Shown piece by piece: positions 17,356-26,812 of a stretch of 64,000 nucleotides of DNA. The stretch comes from JAACEU01 sp043816165 (GTDB lineage Bacteria > Patescibacteriota > Gracilibacteria > UBA1369 > LOWO2-01-FULL-3), in the NCBI GenBank assembly GCA_043816165.1, contig JBDRIE010000033.1:11921-75920 (forward strand), given 5' to 3'. Each line of letters starts with the position of its first letter. The stretch's first letter is position 1. A program made the position numbers and the translations under genes. The notes under the pieces were generated by a model. It was not told the origin of the DNA, made no database searches, and was given only the letters and a program-made list of their open reading frames with translations.

Positions 17356-19551
17356 TCAATCCACCAAAATCTTCCTCGGCTTTGCTCCATCAGACGGCCC
17401 GACTATTCCATTGTCTTCCAACAAATCAACCAACCGTGCCGCTCTCGCATACCCCACCTTCAACCTACGCTGAAACAACGAAGCTGAAGCTTTCCTGGTC
17501 TCCTGGACCAACTGAAACGCCGCCTCATACAAACTATCATCATCCACACCCGCCTTCGAATCCGGAATACCATTAAGTTTCTGCCTAGCAGTATCGGAAG
17601 AAGTAATATTCTCATTATAATCAGGCTCGATAGTAAGTTTAATCCTATTAGTTATGCGCTCAATCTCCTCGGTTGAAACAAAAATTCCCTGAACACGAAG
17701 CGGCTTGTTCTGACCGGTAGGCAAATAAAGCATATCTCCCCTACCAACCAAATCCTCAGCCCCACCTCCATCCAAAATAGTACGAGAATCGATTGAACTA
17801 CTAACCGCAAACGCGATCCTACACGGAATATTCGCTTTAATCAGCCCCGTGATCACATCCACAGAAGGTCTTTGTGTCGCAATTATCAAATGAATTCCAA
17901 CCGCACGCGCCATCTGCGCAATTCTACAAATCGCCGCCTCAACCTCCTTACCCGCAGCCATCATCAAATCCGCCAACTCATCTACAACCACAATTATCCT
18001 CGCCATCCTCGTAATTTTATCCAAATCGTTATATTCCTGAACATTTCTAACCCTCTTATCCTGCAATTCCCCATACCTTCGTGTCATTTCCGCAACCACC
18101 CATCGCAAAGATACAGCCGCTTTCTCCGGATCTGTAATCACAGGCGTAAGCAGATGAGGAATATTGTTATAAGAACTAAGCTCGACTCTTTTCGGATCAA
18201 TCATAATTAATCGAAGATCCTGAGGTGAATTTTGATATAGCAAAGAACAAAGAAACGTATTCATGGCAACAGATTTACCACTTCCCGTAGCACCTGCAAT
18301 CAACATATGAGGCATATTTTCCAAATTCGCAATTACCGGTCGCCCGGAAACATCACGCCCAAGCGGCAAAGTAAGTTTTGACTTTGAACTCGTAAACTCA
18401 CTACTCTCCAAAATTTCCCGAAGATAAACAGTAGCACGATATGTATTTGGCACCTCAATTCCAACCAAAGATTTTCCAGGAATCGGAGCCTCAATACGAA
18501 TCCTTTCCGCAGCCAAAGCCAACGCCAGGTCATTCTTCAACGTCGTAATTTTCGACAACTTCACCCCCTCGTGAGGCTTCAGCGTATATTGAACCACAGT
18601 CGGTCCAACATTCACCTCCTTCATAGTCACATCGATTCCAAACTGCATCAGTTTCGCCTTTATCTTGTCCGCACACTCCCTCAAAATATCTTCATCTATC
18701 TCAACATGACTATCTCCATCTTTCAATAAATCCAACGAAGGAAATTCCCACTCGAAATCATCATCAATTGTTGTTTGTTCCGCCGCCTGAGCCAAAGATT
18801 TTTCAACATCAGACTCATCATTCTTCTCTGCGCCTCCTGGAACTACTTCCACCGGTGCGTGCTCCCTTATCTTATTTTTATGAATTAAAATCTCCGGAAC
18901 CCCGTCATCCTCCTCATTATCCATAATTCCTCTCGCTGTTCTACCTCTTGAAGCCTTTTCCTTAGCCATCTCAATCTTAATTTCCGGAATAATGTATCGA
19001 ACAATTTCTCCCAATGAAAGTTCGAATAATAGTAATAATGATATCAAAAATATCGCTGTGAAAATAATCGTAGCCGCAATTTGTCCAACTCCGGCAACCT
19101 CAAGCAACAAAAAGTTCGTCACAAACCCAACATATCCACCATATTCACCCAAAGCGGCATACTTTAGAATACTCTCTACCGGTACAGACAAATGAAACAC
19201 ACTCAAAATCGAAACTATAAATAAAGTCAGTCCCAATATCTTCGTCGCACCAAAATGAACCTTCCTTGAAATAAACAACATCGCCGAAATCAAAATAAAA
19301 ACTCCGGGAATTACATAAATTCCCCACCCAAAGATCGGCTTAAGCAAGCTCACAAACCCATCCCCTATAATTCCAAACGCCCCCTGAAGACTTAAAATAG
19401 TCAAAATCCCGGCAGCCAAATAAATAACTGCCCAAATCTCTCTAGCAATAGTAGGTTTCACTTTCAAACTAACTTTGTTCCTTCGAACCGCTCTTCGCGA
19501 AGTTCGTCTTGTGGTAGTTCTTCGTCTTGCTGTTCGCCTTCGTGGAGCCAT
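17356..19551 (-). CDS. ftsK: DNA translocase FtsK/SpoIIIE
   Basis: FtsK pumps chromosomal DNA through the division septum. The 731-residue protein begins with an unusually Arg/Thr-rich stretch (RRRTARRRTTTRRTSRRAVRR in part), four or five membrane segments (about residues 35-190), an acidic linker and the motor. The motor shows GKSLVGIEVPN, Walker A AGATGSGKSVAMN, Walker B RLIMIDPKRVEL and VVVDELADLMM, then RPSVDVITGLIKANIPCRIAF and SIDSRTILDGGGAEDLVGRGDML. The gamma winged-helix that reads orientation sequences is present at the end (ASLFQRRLKVGYARAARLVDLLE). The linker is short, as in SpoIIIE. It converges on the small membrane gene at 17041. Confidence 0.95.
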   Translation of the reverse strand: MAPRRRTARRRTTTRRTSRRAVRRNKVSLKVKPTIAREIWAVIYLAAGILTILSLQGAFGIIGDGFVSLLKPIFGWGIYVIPGVFILISAMLFISRKVHFGATKILGLTLFIVSILSVFHLSVPVESILKYAALGEYGGYVGFVTNFLLLEVAGVGQIAATIIFTAIFLISLLLLFELSLGEIVRYIIPEIKIEMAKEKASRGRTARGIMDNEEDDGVPEILIHKNKIREHAPVEVVPGGAEKNDESDVEKSLAQAAEQTTIDDDFEWEFPSLDLLKDGDSHVEIDEDILRECADKIKAKLMQFGIDVTMKEVNVGPTVVQYTLKPHEGVKLSKITTLKNDLALALAAERIRIEAPIPGKSLVGIEVPNTYRATVYLREILESSEFTSSKSKLTLPLGRDVSGRPVIANLENMPHMLIAGATGSGKSVAMNTFLCSLLYQNSPQDLRLIMIDPKRVELSSYNNIPHLLTPVITDPEKAAVSLRWVVAEMTRRYGELQDKRVRNVQEYNDLDKITRMARIIVVVDELADLMMAAGKEVEAAICRIAQMARAVGIHLIIATQRPSVDVITGLIKANIPCRIAFAVSSSIDSRTILDGGGAEDLVGRGDMLYLPTGQNKPLRVQGIFVSTEEIERITNRIKLTIEPDYNENITSSDTARQKLNGIPDSKAGVDDDSLYEAAFQLVQETRKASASLFQRRLKVGYARAARLVDLLEDNGIVGPSDGAKPRKILVD

Positions 19552-19639
19552 AATATAAGAATTTACATGTGAAATGATTATACAAAAATACTCTTTTTTT
19601 AGCTAGGGATAATGTATAGAATAGAATAAAATACTCACC

Positions 19640-21097
19640 ATGATCAAAACACGTTTTGCACCATCACCAACAGGATATTTGCACGTAGGAGGACTGCGAA
19701 CTGCGCTCTACTGCTATCTTTTTGCACGAAAAAATAAAGGAAAATACCTATTAAGAATAGAAGACACCGACCAAGAACGTTATGTGGAAGATGCGGAAGA
19801 AAGCCTAATCAAAACCCTGGAATGGGTTGGGCTTCATCACGATGAAGGCCCTTTCAGACAATCGGAAAGAACCGAAATTTACAAAGAACATGCACAAAAA
19901 CTAATCGATTCCGGGCACGCTTACAGATGTTTTTGCTCAAAAGAACGACTCGACGAGATGAGAGAAAAGCAAATGCAACGCAAACAAGCAACAATGTACG
20001 ACAGAAAATGCGCTGACCTACCGGAATCTGAAGTAAAAGCCAAAATGGAAGCGGGTGAATCTTTCGTAATTCGCCAAAAAATGCCATACACCACTATAAA
20101 ATTCAAAGATTTAGTACGAGGAAACGTTCAATTCGACGGAAAAACCGTAGACGATAGCGTTTTGATGAAATCCGATGGATTTCCAACATATCACCTGGCA
20201 AATGTTGTCGACGACCACTTAATGGAAATCACACATGTAATAAGAGGCGAAGAATGGCTTCCCTCCACACCAAAACACATCGCACTCTACAACGCATTTG
20301 GTTGGGAAATCCCGGAATTTGCCCACCTCCCCTTACTCCTAAACCAGGACAAAACGAAATTATCAAAACGACAAGGAGATGTTGCGGTCGAAGACTATAT
20401 AAAAAAAGGCTACAGCAAAGAAGCCATCACCAACTTCGTAGCATTTCTCGGTTGGAACCCGGGAGGTGGTGAAGAAAAAGAAATTTATACGTTAAAAGAG
20501 CTCGAAGAAGTATTTTCACTAGAAAAAGTCCACAAAGCAGGTGCAGTTTTCAATATTGAAAAACTGGATTGGTTCAATTGGAGATGGGAAAAAGAAAATT
20601 TTGCAAAAGAAACTGCAAATATGACCCCGGAACAGAAAGCGGAAAAATTACTGAAAAAATGTGAACAATATTTATCTCCAGATCAGAAAAAAGATAAAGA
20701 AAAATTACTAAAAGCGGTCCTCATAGTCGAAGAAAAAATTCTAAAAGACCCGAAAGAGACTGCCACCAACATCGATTTCTATTTCAATCTACCGGAATAT
20801 AACAAAGAATTATTGACTCATGAAAAAATGATGGTAGACTTTAATCAGGCACTTTTAGCTCTTGAAAAAGCACAAGAAGACTTACAAAAACTCGACAATT
20901 GGACGAAAGAGTCATTGAAACAAACATTACTCGAAACCGTTCAAGCACTCGGGGCAAAGAACGGACAAGTTTTCTGGCCACTACGATCGGCACTCACAGG
21001 AGTTCAATTCTCACCAGGAGTGTTCGAATCCGCCTGGATACTGGGAAAAGAAGAAACGCTCAATCGAATCGAAACCGCAATTAACAAACTAAAATGA
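19640..21097 (+). CDS. gltX: Glutamyl-tRNA synthetase
   Basis: Charges tRNA-Glu (and possibly tRNA-Gln, if an amidotransferase exists elsewhere) with glutamate. The 485-residue class I enzyme has the HIGH-type motif in FAPSPTGYLHVGGLRTAL, RIEDTDQERY, the WLPSTPKHIALY segment and KMSKS-type KLSKRQG. The anticodon-binding helical domain follows. Length is standard. A tRNA-Glu gene is in the same window at 32625. The stop overlaps the next small gene by four bases, so this gene leads a small operon of unrelated genes. Confidence 0.96.
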   Translation: MIKTRFAPSPTGYLHVGGLRTALYCYLFARKNKGKYLLRIEDTDQERYVEDAEESLIKTLEWVGLHHDEGPFRQSERTEIYKEHAQKLIDSGHAYRCFCSKERLDEMREKQMQRKQATMYDRKCADLPESEVKAKMEAGESFVIRQKMPYTTIKFKDLVRGNVQFDGKTVDDSVLMKSDGFPTYHLANVVDDHLMEITHVIRGEEWLPSTPKHIALYNAFGWEIPEFAHLPLLLNQDKTKLSKRQGDVAVEDYIKKGYSKEAITNFVAFLGWNPGGGEEKEIYTLKELEEVFSLEKVHKAGAVFNIEKLDWFNWRWEKENFAKETANMTPEQKAEKLLKKCEQYLSPDQKKDKEKLLKAVLIVEEKILKDPKETATNIDFYFNLPEYNKELLTHEKMMVDFNQALLALEKAQEDLQKLDNWTKESLKQTLLETVQALGAKNGQVFWPLRSALTGVQFSPGVFESAWILGKEETLNRIETAINKLK

Positions 21098-21426
21098 ATT
21101 ATCCGGAAATCAAAAATGTGATAAGACACCTCAAACGTACATGCAAATGCCTTAACTGCGAAGGTAAATTCAATTACGATGATATAAACGTTATCGCTAC
21201 CACAAACATTGAGGGCCTTTTTGAAACAAGATGTAAAAATTGCGAAAGCTCAACAATAGTAACAGTGATGCTGGAGCCAAACGTCGAAATTAAAAAAGAG
21301 AAACTTAGAGAAACCACCCCATATAGAATTCATGGAAAAATTTCTGAGAACGAAGTCCTGGATATGAAAAACTTCCTAAACAAATTTGACGGGGATTTTA
21401 AAAAAATCTTTACCAAATCAAAATGA
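21094..21426 (+). CDS. Small zinc-ribbon protein of unknown function
   Basis: 110 residues, with a zinc-ribbon pattern: C17, C19 and C22 (CKCLNC), then C47 and C50 (CKNC) about 25 residues later. Between them is an ordinary alpha/beta stretch, after them a beta strand (SSTIVTVMLEP) and a helical tail. CxxC pairs separated like this usually bind one zinc. I do not recognise a named family. It overlaps the gltX stop (ATGA) and is itself overlapped by the next lipoprotein gene (ATGA). Confidence 0.6.
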   Translation: MNYPEIKNVIRHLKRTCKCLNCEGKFNYDDINVIATTNIEGLFETRCKNCESSTIVTVMLEPNVEIKKEKLRETTPYRIHGKISENEVLDMKNFLNKFDGDFKKIFTKSK

Positions 21427-21677
21427 AAAAACTAATCACATTCCTACTCTTTGGAGCTTTCATCCTAAGCTCTTCCGCTTGCGCGCTTACAGACAAAACA
21501 CAAGAACTGGGAGAAAACATCGTAGATTCGTATGAAAATGTTGCAGAAGAAGTTGGAGAAGTTTACGAAGACCTTAAGGATAAAAAAGAAAGCGCAGAAG
21601 AAACTGTCGACGACCTTAAAAACGCCACGGAAAAATTAGGAGAAGCGGCTGATGCAATCAAAGAGATAACAGATTAA
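21423..21677 (+). CDS. Small lipoprotein with an amphipathic helical body
   Basis: 84 residues. A signal peptide (KKLITFLLFGAFILSS) ends in a lipobox-like ILSSSAC, so the mature protein would start at the Cys near residue 20 and be tethered to the membrane outer face. The rest is an almost uninterrupted, highly acidic amphipathic helix (heptads such as ENVAEEVGEVYEDLKDKK). It resembles small coiled-coil lipoproteins that act as spacers or apolipoprotein-like coats, but no specific function can be assigned. Confidence 0.6.
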   Translation: MKKLITFLLFGAFILSSSACALTDKTQELGENIVDSYENVAEEVGEVYEDLKDKKESAEETVDDLKNATEKLGEAADAIKEITD

Positions 21678-21684
21678 TTTCCCG

Positions 21685-22353
21685 ATGCTAAAGTGCCAAC
21701 TTCACACCCACTCCGGAGAAGACCCAAAAGACAAGATCTCTTATTCAGAAAGAGATTTGATTTTTCAGGCGGCCAAATTAAACTACGACGTTTTGGCAAT
21801 CACTTGCCACGACAAAGTTGTTTTTAACAAAAACCTCAGAAAATTTGCTGAAAAAAAAGGGATTTTATTAATACCGGGAATAGAGTTATCCATCAAAAAA
21901 ACTCACAACCTAATTCTAAACCCAACAAGCGAAATTCTCGAAGTTGAAACCTTCAAGGACCTTCGCAATTACAAAAAGCGTCATCCGGAATGCCTCATCA
22001 TCGCACCACACCCATTCTTCCCCACAAGTAAATCTCTGAAAAAAAATCTAATCGACAATATAGATCTCTACGACGCAATCGAATATTCATTCTGCTACAC
22101 AAAAACAAAAAACTACAACACACCGGCAGTCGCACTCGCAAAAAGATGGAAAAAACCAATCATCGCTACCTCCGACTGCCACATCCTCAAATACTTAGAC
22201 TCCGGATATACTGAGCTTGAAGCCGAAAAATCCATCCCATCAATCTTCAAAGCAATCAAACAAAACCTAATCAAAAATCACACTCAACCAATCTCCTACT
22301 TCACTATCTTTAAGATCCTCGCTAAACTCTGCTGGGGCAAATTTTCTAAATAA
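21685..22353 (+). CDS. PHP-domain metal-dependent phosphoesterase
   Basis: 222 residues with the order of metal ligands of the PHP fold: LHTHSGEDPKDKISY at the start (H-x-H), AITCHDK (the second His), PGIELSI (Glu), APHPFF (His) and ATSDCHIL (D-x-H) near the end. PHP enzymes hydrolyse phosphate esters, and stand-alone short members include nucleoside/3',5'-phosphate phosphatases and histidinol-phosphatase-like enzymes. The substrate cannot be deduced. It starts 8 bases after the lipoprotein gene. Confidence 0.8.
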   Translation: MLKCQLHTHSGEDPKDKISYSERDLIFQAAKLNYDVLAITCHDKVVFNKNLRKFAEKKGILLIPGIELSIKKTHNLILNPTSEILEVETFKDLRNYKKRHPECLIIAPHPFFPTSKSLKKNLIDNIDLYDAIEYSFCYTKTKNYNTPAVALAKRWKKPIIATSDCHILKYLDSGYTELEAEKSIPSIFKAIKQNLIKNHTQPISYFTIFKILAKLCWGKFSK

Positions 22354-22368
22354 TCCAAAACCTAAACG

Positions 22369-22397
22369 TAGACAAAATTTGATTTTTCCGTTATAAT
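22369..22397 (+). promoter_or_regulatory. Promoter of the clan CD peptidase gene
   Basis: TAGACA and a perfect TATAAT are 17 bases apart, 46 bases upstream of the ATG at 22444. The gene therefore has its own transcript. Confidence 0.6.
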
Positions 22398-22443
22398 ATA
22401 CAAATGGAACTATGCGAAAAATGATCAAAAAACCAAAACAAAA

Positions 22444-24150
22444 ATGAAAAACTTACAAATATCTCTTTTCAATTCGATTACAAAAATCTCAAAAGAATCC
22501 AGGTTAGTGCCTGTACTTGGAGAAGCTCTCAGTGCAGGAATAAAAAAAATAGCGACAGATGAAACAATCCACAAACAAGCCAAATCTGAAAAACTCAAAA
22601 AAGCAACAAAACAAAAATTAAGTAGCGATAGAAAAAAACTGATGGAAGACCCCGCCGCCACACTAACAATACCAAAAACTCCGCAAAAGAAAACACCAAG
22701 TCCTTCTAAAGATTTTTTTAAATCTTTACGAAAAGCTATCCCATTAAGTTATAATTCCTTCAGCCATTTTGATGGCGAAAAAGGATTAAAAAAACTTATT
22801 GACCTTAGACCCAAAGGTTTTTTCTTAAATACGGACAAATTAAAAAAAGAAGCCCCAAATTTATTTGAAAAACTTTTCAATTATGCCCTGGAAAAATTAA
22901 AAGCAAGAGACCTTTTTAACGCATCGTTTTTCCGCAAATTGGAAAAAGTTTTAATACAAACAGGTAAAGCAAAAAAACTGGAAAAATTAAGAAAAAAAAG
23001 AAAACTCACACAAAAAGTCCTGAAACATGTATCAGAAAATTTTTTAAAGAGATCCAAGAAACTCTTTACAAAAATAACTAAAGAACTGGTTACCAAAACC
23101 GAAATGACCCCAACAAAAAGAAGATACATATTAAAAACTTTCGATAAAGAAATGCCCCTTCTAGTAAAAAGAAACCTTTTAAAGGATATTTCCATCCAAA
23201 ATTTTTACAAAATATCCCATAAATGGTTGAATAAATTTATACCCTCAGACAAAAATTCGGATCGCAAAAAATCAGAATTTATCATCAGAATCGCAAGAAA
23301 TCTTTACTTGGAAAAAAAATCAATAAATAAACAAAATGTTCAAAATGAATATTTGGATATAATAGCCTCCCAAAAACAAAATGAAAAAACAACAATTTAC
23401 CAAAAAAGGAATATAATATTCCTCGCAAATAACGAAAAATCTAAAAACGGACAATCAAGATTTAGAAATCCAGCAATAATATCATCAATAAGAACACAGG
23501 GAGGTATTTTACCGGAAAACAAAATATTAATGGGAGAAAACAATAAGCAAGATCTATTAAAGAAAAAAAACAACTTTTTGACCTTTCTAAGTAACACAAA
23601 AGGACCATTAACAGCACATATTAACGCCCACGGAGGACCTAATGCAATATACTTATCAGGAGGACAATTAGTAAACGGAAAAATTGGAGAATCCAAATAT
23701 GATGTAAAAATAACCTATAAAGAAATTGCGAACGCTTTGATACAAAGAAACAAAAATTTTCCTCAGGAAAAACCCCCAATATTAATTTTCGACACCTGCT
23801 ATAATCATACGATTATGAGAAAAATTTATGCGGAAATAAAAGGAAAAACGCATCCTCCTATAACAATAGGAGCTTCTGAATATAACCAATTTTCTATCAT
23901 CGACTCAACAAATAAATACGGATCCACATTCAATCAATACGCACTAAAAATGCAAACAGCCACAAAAGACAATCCGTTAAGAATTAAAGATATAATTAAA
24001 AATCAATATTTAAGTGATACAAATGTCACTATTTACGTACCAACCTTCCAAGGAAAAATCAAACAAATAGTAGAAAAAAGAAGAATACGAAGAAAAAAAC
24101 AATTAAGACTACCCGGAAGACCACCAATCGACGAAACGGCAAATGTTTAA
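22444..24150 (+). CDS. Putative caspase-fold (clan CD) cysteine peptidase with lysine-rich helical arm
   Basis: 568 residues with no signal peptide. Residues 1 to about 310 are lysine-rich and mostly helical, with no recognised domain. Residues about 320-535 look like a caspase-haemoglobinase fold: a hydrophobic strand (NIIFLAN), a strand ending in the His motif HINAHGGPN (H396 followed by two Gly), then 54 residues later a strand ending in the Cys motif ILIFDTCYN (C452), and a further strand ITIGASEY. The strand-His-Gly...strand-Asp-x-Cys order is that of clan CD peptidases (caspase, legumain, gingipain, CHAT). The tail is strongly basic (RRIRRKKQLRLPGRP). It has its own promoter and is richer in A and T than its neighbours. 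Peptidase activity is inferred from motifs only, and the closest family is uncertain. Confidence 0.6.
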   Translation: MKNLQISLFNSITKISKESRLVPVLGEALSAGIKKIATDETIHKQAKSEKLKKATKQKLSSDRKKLMEDPAATLTIPKTPQKKTPSPSKDFFKSLRKAIPLSYNSFSHFDGEKGLKKLIDLRPKGFFLNTDKLKKEAPNLFEKLFNYALEKLKARDLFNASFFRKLEKVLIQTGKAKKLEKLRKKRKLTQKVLKHVSENFLKRSKKLFTKITKELVTKTEMTPTKRRYILKTFDKEMPLLVKRNLLKDISIQNFYKISHKWLNKFIPSDKNSDRKKSEFIIRIARNLYLEKKSINKQNVQNEYLDIIASQKQNEKTTIYQKRNIIFLANNEKSKNGQSRFRNPAIISSIRTQGGILPENKILMGENNKQDLLKKKNNFLTFLSNTKGPLTAHINAHGGPNAIYLSGGQLVNGKIGESKYDVKITYKEIANALIQRNKNFPQEKPPILIFDTCYNHTIMRKIYAEIKGKTHPPITIGASEYNQFSIIDSTNKYGSTFNQYALKMQTATKDNPLRIKDIIKNQYLSDTNVTIYVPTFQGKIKQIVEKRRIRRKKQLRLPGRPPIDETANV

Positions 24151-24190
24151 TCATCTTGCTCCGCCCCCTCTTTCATATTATGATTCAAGC

Positions 24191-25141
24191 ATGCACTCCT
24201 TCATTCGCAAAATTCGAAATCAAGCTAAAAAAAATCCTAAGCACATTGTCTTTCCCGAAGGTGAAGATGAGAGAGTTCAGAAAGCGACAAAAATAATAAT
24301 CAAAGAAGGTATTGCAAAAATAACACTCCTGGGAAACCCCAAGAAAATTAAGCCAATAAAAAATGTTGAGATAATTGACCCAAAAACTTCAGAACTCAAA
24401 GACTCTTTTGCAAAAGAATTAGTAAAATTACGAAAATCAAAAGGCCTCACTCCCCCACAAGCTCGTGAACTGCTAAAAGACATGAATTATTTTGGAACAA
24501 TGATGGTTCATATGGACTTAGCCGATGGAATGGTAACCGGAACTACAAATTCAACAGCTGATTCTATAAGACCGGCACTCCAGATCATCAAAACTGAAGA
24601 AAAATTTCACAAAGTTTCCGGAGTTTTCTTCATGGTTTTAGAAAAAAGACTGCTTCTATTTGCAGATGCAGCAATCACAGTCGAGCCAGACGCCCACGCA
24701 CTTGTGGACATAGCAATCGACACAGCTGAAACCGCCAAAAAGTTTGGCATTAAGCCAAAAGTAGCCCTCCTCTCCTTCTCCACAAAAGGCTCAGCCGCGC
24801 ACCCAAAACTCGACAAAATACGAGAAGCTCTAAATATGATAAAATACAAACGACCAAAACTAATAGTAGACGGAGAACTGCAAGTCGACGCGGCACTAGT
24901 CCCGGAAGTAGCAAAGAAAAAATGTCCAAAATCCCCAATAAAAGGTGATGCAAACGTACTCATTTTCCCGGATTTGGAATCATCAAACATCGCATACAAA
25001 CTGGTAGAACGACTCGCAAAAGCTCGTGCAATCGGACCACTACTCCAAGGACTAAAAAAACCGGTGAACGACCTATCTCGAGGATGTAATTACAATGATA
25101 TAGTAAACGTAACCGCTTTCACCAGTTGTGAATGTAAATAA
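24191..25141 (+). CDS. pta: Phosphate acetyltransferase
   Basis: Pta converts acetyl-CoA and phosphate to acetyl phosphate, which AckA uses to make ATP. From the ATG at 24191 it has 316 residues, the catalytic PTA/PTB domain without the extra N-terminal domains of E. coli Pta. Motifs include HIVFPEGEDERVQKA, VTGTTNSTADSIRPALQII, LVDIAIDTAETAKKFG, LSFSTKGSA and the C-terminal DGELQVDAALVPEVA, NVLIFPDLESSNIAYKLVERL and GPLLQGLKKPVNDLSRG. An earlier in-frame ATG at 24143 would overlap the peptidase gene and add 16 residues unlike the family, so it is not used. It is the first gene of pta-X-ackA. Confidence 0.92.
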   Translation: MHSFIRKIRNQAKKNPKHIVFPEGEDERVQKATKIIIKEGIAKITLLGNPKKIKPIKNVEIIDPKTSELKDSFAKELVKLRKSKGLTPPQARELLKDMNYFGTMMVHMDLADGMVTGTTNSTADSIRPALQIIKTEEKFHKVSGVFFMVLEKRLLLFADAAITVEPDAHALVDIAIDTAETAKKFGIKPKVALLSFSTKGSAAHPKLDKIREALNMIKYKRPKLIVDGELQVDAALVPEVAKKKCPKSPIKGDANVLIFPDLESSNIAYKLVERLAKARAIGPLLQGLKKPVNDLSRGCNYNDIVNVTAFTSCECK

Positions 25142-25151
25142 TTCCCCTCCT

Positions 25152-25643
25152 ATGACAGAAATTGACTCACCAAACATTCCGGCATACCAAAGAAAAAGAT
25201 CTCTAGCTGCAAAAGCTAGAAAATCGACTACGCGAACTCGAAAAAAAACTCCTGCTAAGCCAAAAAAAGTTACACGGAGAAGACCTGTAGAAGTTGAAGA
25301 AATGACAATTGCTGACGCAATTCAAGAGAGTAAATTCGAAAATCCTACTGATATTTTCAAGCCAAAAAGAACAACCACACCCGGAGTCCGTGAAATGAAA
25401 ATTTGCGGACACTGCGATGGTTTTTTCGACAAAATTAATGTCGGAGTTATTAAACTCACAAGCTCTCTGCGAGTCGGAGACATCATAATTTTCGAAAAAG
25501 ATGAGGGTCTCTTTGAACAAGAGATCACTTCAATGCAAATAAACAGACAAGACGTGACAATTGCACACGCAGGTGACGATATTGGGCTTAAAATAGCTAT
25601 GAAACCAAAGGTGGGAACGCCTGTTTATAAAGTGTTAACATGA
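25152..25643 (+). CDS. Basic protein with EF-Tu domain-2-like barrel, between pta and ackA
   Basis: 163 residues. The first 60 or so are basic and probably disordered (ARKSTTRTRKKTPAKPKK in part). The last 80 (from KICGHCDGFFDKINVGVIKL to GTPVYKV) match the beta-barrel seen as domain 2 of translation GTPases and at the end of U32 peptidases: the KVGD-type turn (SLRVGDIIIF), FEQEITSMQINRQDV, then DDIGLKIAMKPKVGTPVYKV. Such barrels bind RNA or act as small adaptors. It sits inside the acetate operon and overlaps ackA by ATGA, so it is made with Pta and AckA, but no functional link is known to me. The start at 25152 is chosen over 25128, which would overlap pta. Confidence 0.65.
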   Translation: MTEIDSPNIPAYQRKRSLAAKARKSTTRTRKKTPAKPKKVTRRRPVEVEEMTIADAIQESKFENPTDIFKPKRTTTPGVREMKICGHCDGFFDKINVGVIKLTSSLRVGDIIIFEKDEGLFEQEITSMQINRQDVTIAHAGDDIGLKIAMKPKVGTPVYKVLT

Positions 25644-26812
25644 AAATCCTCGTAATAAATGCCGGCTCTTCTTCAATAAAATCCAAACTTTTTGAAAAAA
25701 AGAAGGATCTTGAACCCATTGCAAAATTTCACATCGACGGAATTGGATTAAAACAATGCAAATTGATTTTTAAATCTGAAAATAAAAATATTGGACTCAA
25801 ACAAAAAGTAAAAAATCACGAAGAAGGAATAAAATTATTATTAAAAACTTTGAAAGACACGGGAACAATAGAAAATTTGAAAGAAATAGAAGTAGTTGGA
25901 CACAGAGTTGTCCATGGCGGAGAAAAGTACAGCGAACCAGTAAAAATCGATGCACGAGTAATCAAAACTATCGACGAACTTTCATCGCTTGCTCCCCTAC
26001 ACAACCCCGCAAACCTTCAAGCAATAAAAGCATGCAAAAAACTAATCAAACATGCTCCTCAAATTGCAATTTTTGACACGGCATTCCACCAAACAATGCC
26101 GGAAAAAGCATATCTTTATGGACTTCCGTACGAATATTACAAAAAACACAACATCAGAAGGTATGGATTCCACGGAACCAGCCACAAATATGTAACCGAA
26201 ACAGCAATCAAAATCTTAAAGAAAAAAAATCTAAAAATAATCTCCTGCCACATAGGCAACGGATCCTCAATAACCGCATCAATAAACGGAAAATCCGTAG
26301 ACACAAGTATGGGCTTCACACCACTTGAAGGCGTCATGATGGGCACAAGATCCGGTTCAATCGACCCGGCAATCATCCTTCACCTCCAAAAAGAACTCAA
26401 AATGAAACCCGACGCAATAGACAACCTACTAAATCACGAATCCGGACTCAAAGGGTTTTCAGAAATCAGCTCGGACATGCGAAATATCTACGCAAAATAT
26501 AAAGAAAAAGATCCACGCGCCATCCTAACCATCGAAACTCTCTCTTATCAAATCGCAAAATACCTCGGTGCATACACAGCCGCAATGGATGGACTGGACG
26601 CAATCATCTTCACAGGTGGTCTCGGGGAAAAAGCGTTTTACGTAAGGGAAAAAGCATGCTCCTACCTAAACCACTCAGGACTAAAACTCAACTCAAAAAA
26701 GAACGAAAACTGCGAACAATTAATCTCCGACAGCAAAAGCAAAATAAAAGTCTTCGTAATTCCAACCAATGAGGAAAAAGAGATCGCTTCACAAGCCCTA
26801 AGAGCCGCTTAA
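25640..26812 (+). CDS. ackA: Acetate kinase
   Basis: AckA transfers phosphate from acetyl phosphate to ADP, the ATP-yielding end of acetate fermentation. The 390-residue protein shows VINAGSSSIKSKLF at the start, GHRVVHGGEKY, the HNPANLQAI segment, IAIFDTAFHQTMP, RRYGFHGTSHKYV, SCHIGNGSSITA, DTSMGFTPLEGVMMGTRSGSIDP and IIFTGGLGE. Active-site residues of the ASKHA fold are all in place. The start overlaps the preceding gene by four bases, and the stop overlaps by four bases, tail to tail, with the minus-strand gene at 26809. Confidence 0.96.
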   Translation: MKILVINAGSSSIKSKLFEKKKDLEPIAKFHIDGIGLKQCKLIFKSENKNIGLKQKVKNHEEGIKLLLKTLKDTGTIENLKEIEVVGHRVVHGGEKYSEPVKIDARVIKTIDELSSLAPLHNPANLQAIKACKKLIKHAPQIAIFDTAFHQTMPEKAYLYGLPYEYYKKHNIRRYGFHGTSHKYVTETAIKILKKKNLKIISCHIGNGSSITASINGKSVDTSMGFTPLEGVMMGTRSGSIDPAIILHLQKELKMKPDAIDNLLNHESGLKGFSEISSDMRNIYAKYKEKDPRAILTIETLSYQIAKYLGAYTAAMDGLDAIIFTGGLGEKAFYVREKACSYLNHSGLKLNSKKNENCEQLISDSKSKIKVFVIPTNEEKEIASQALRAA

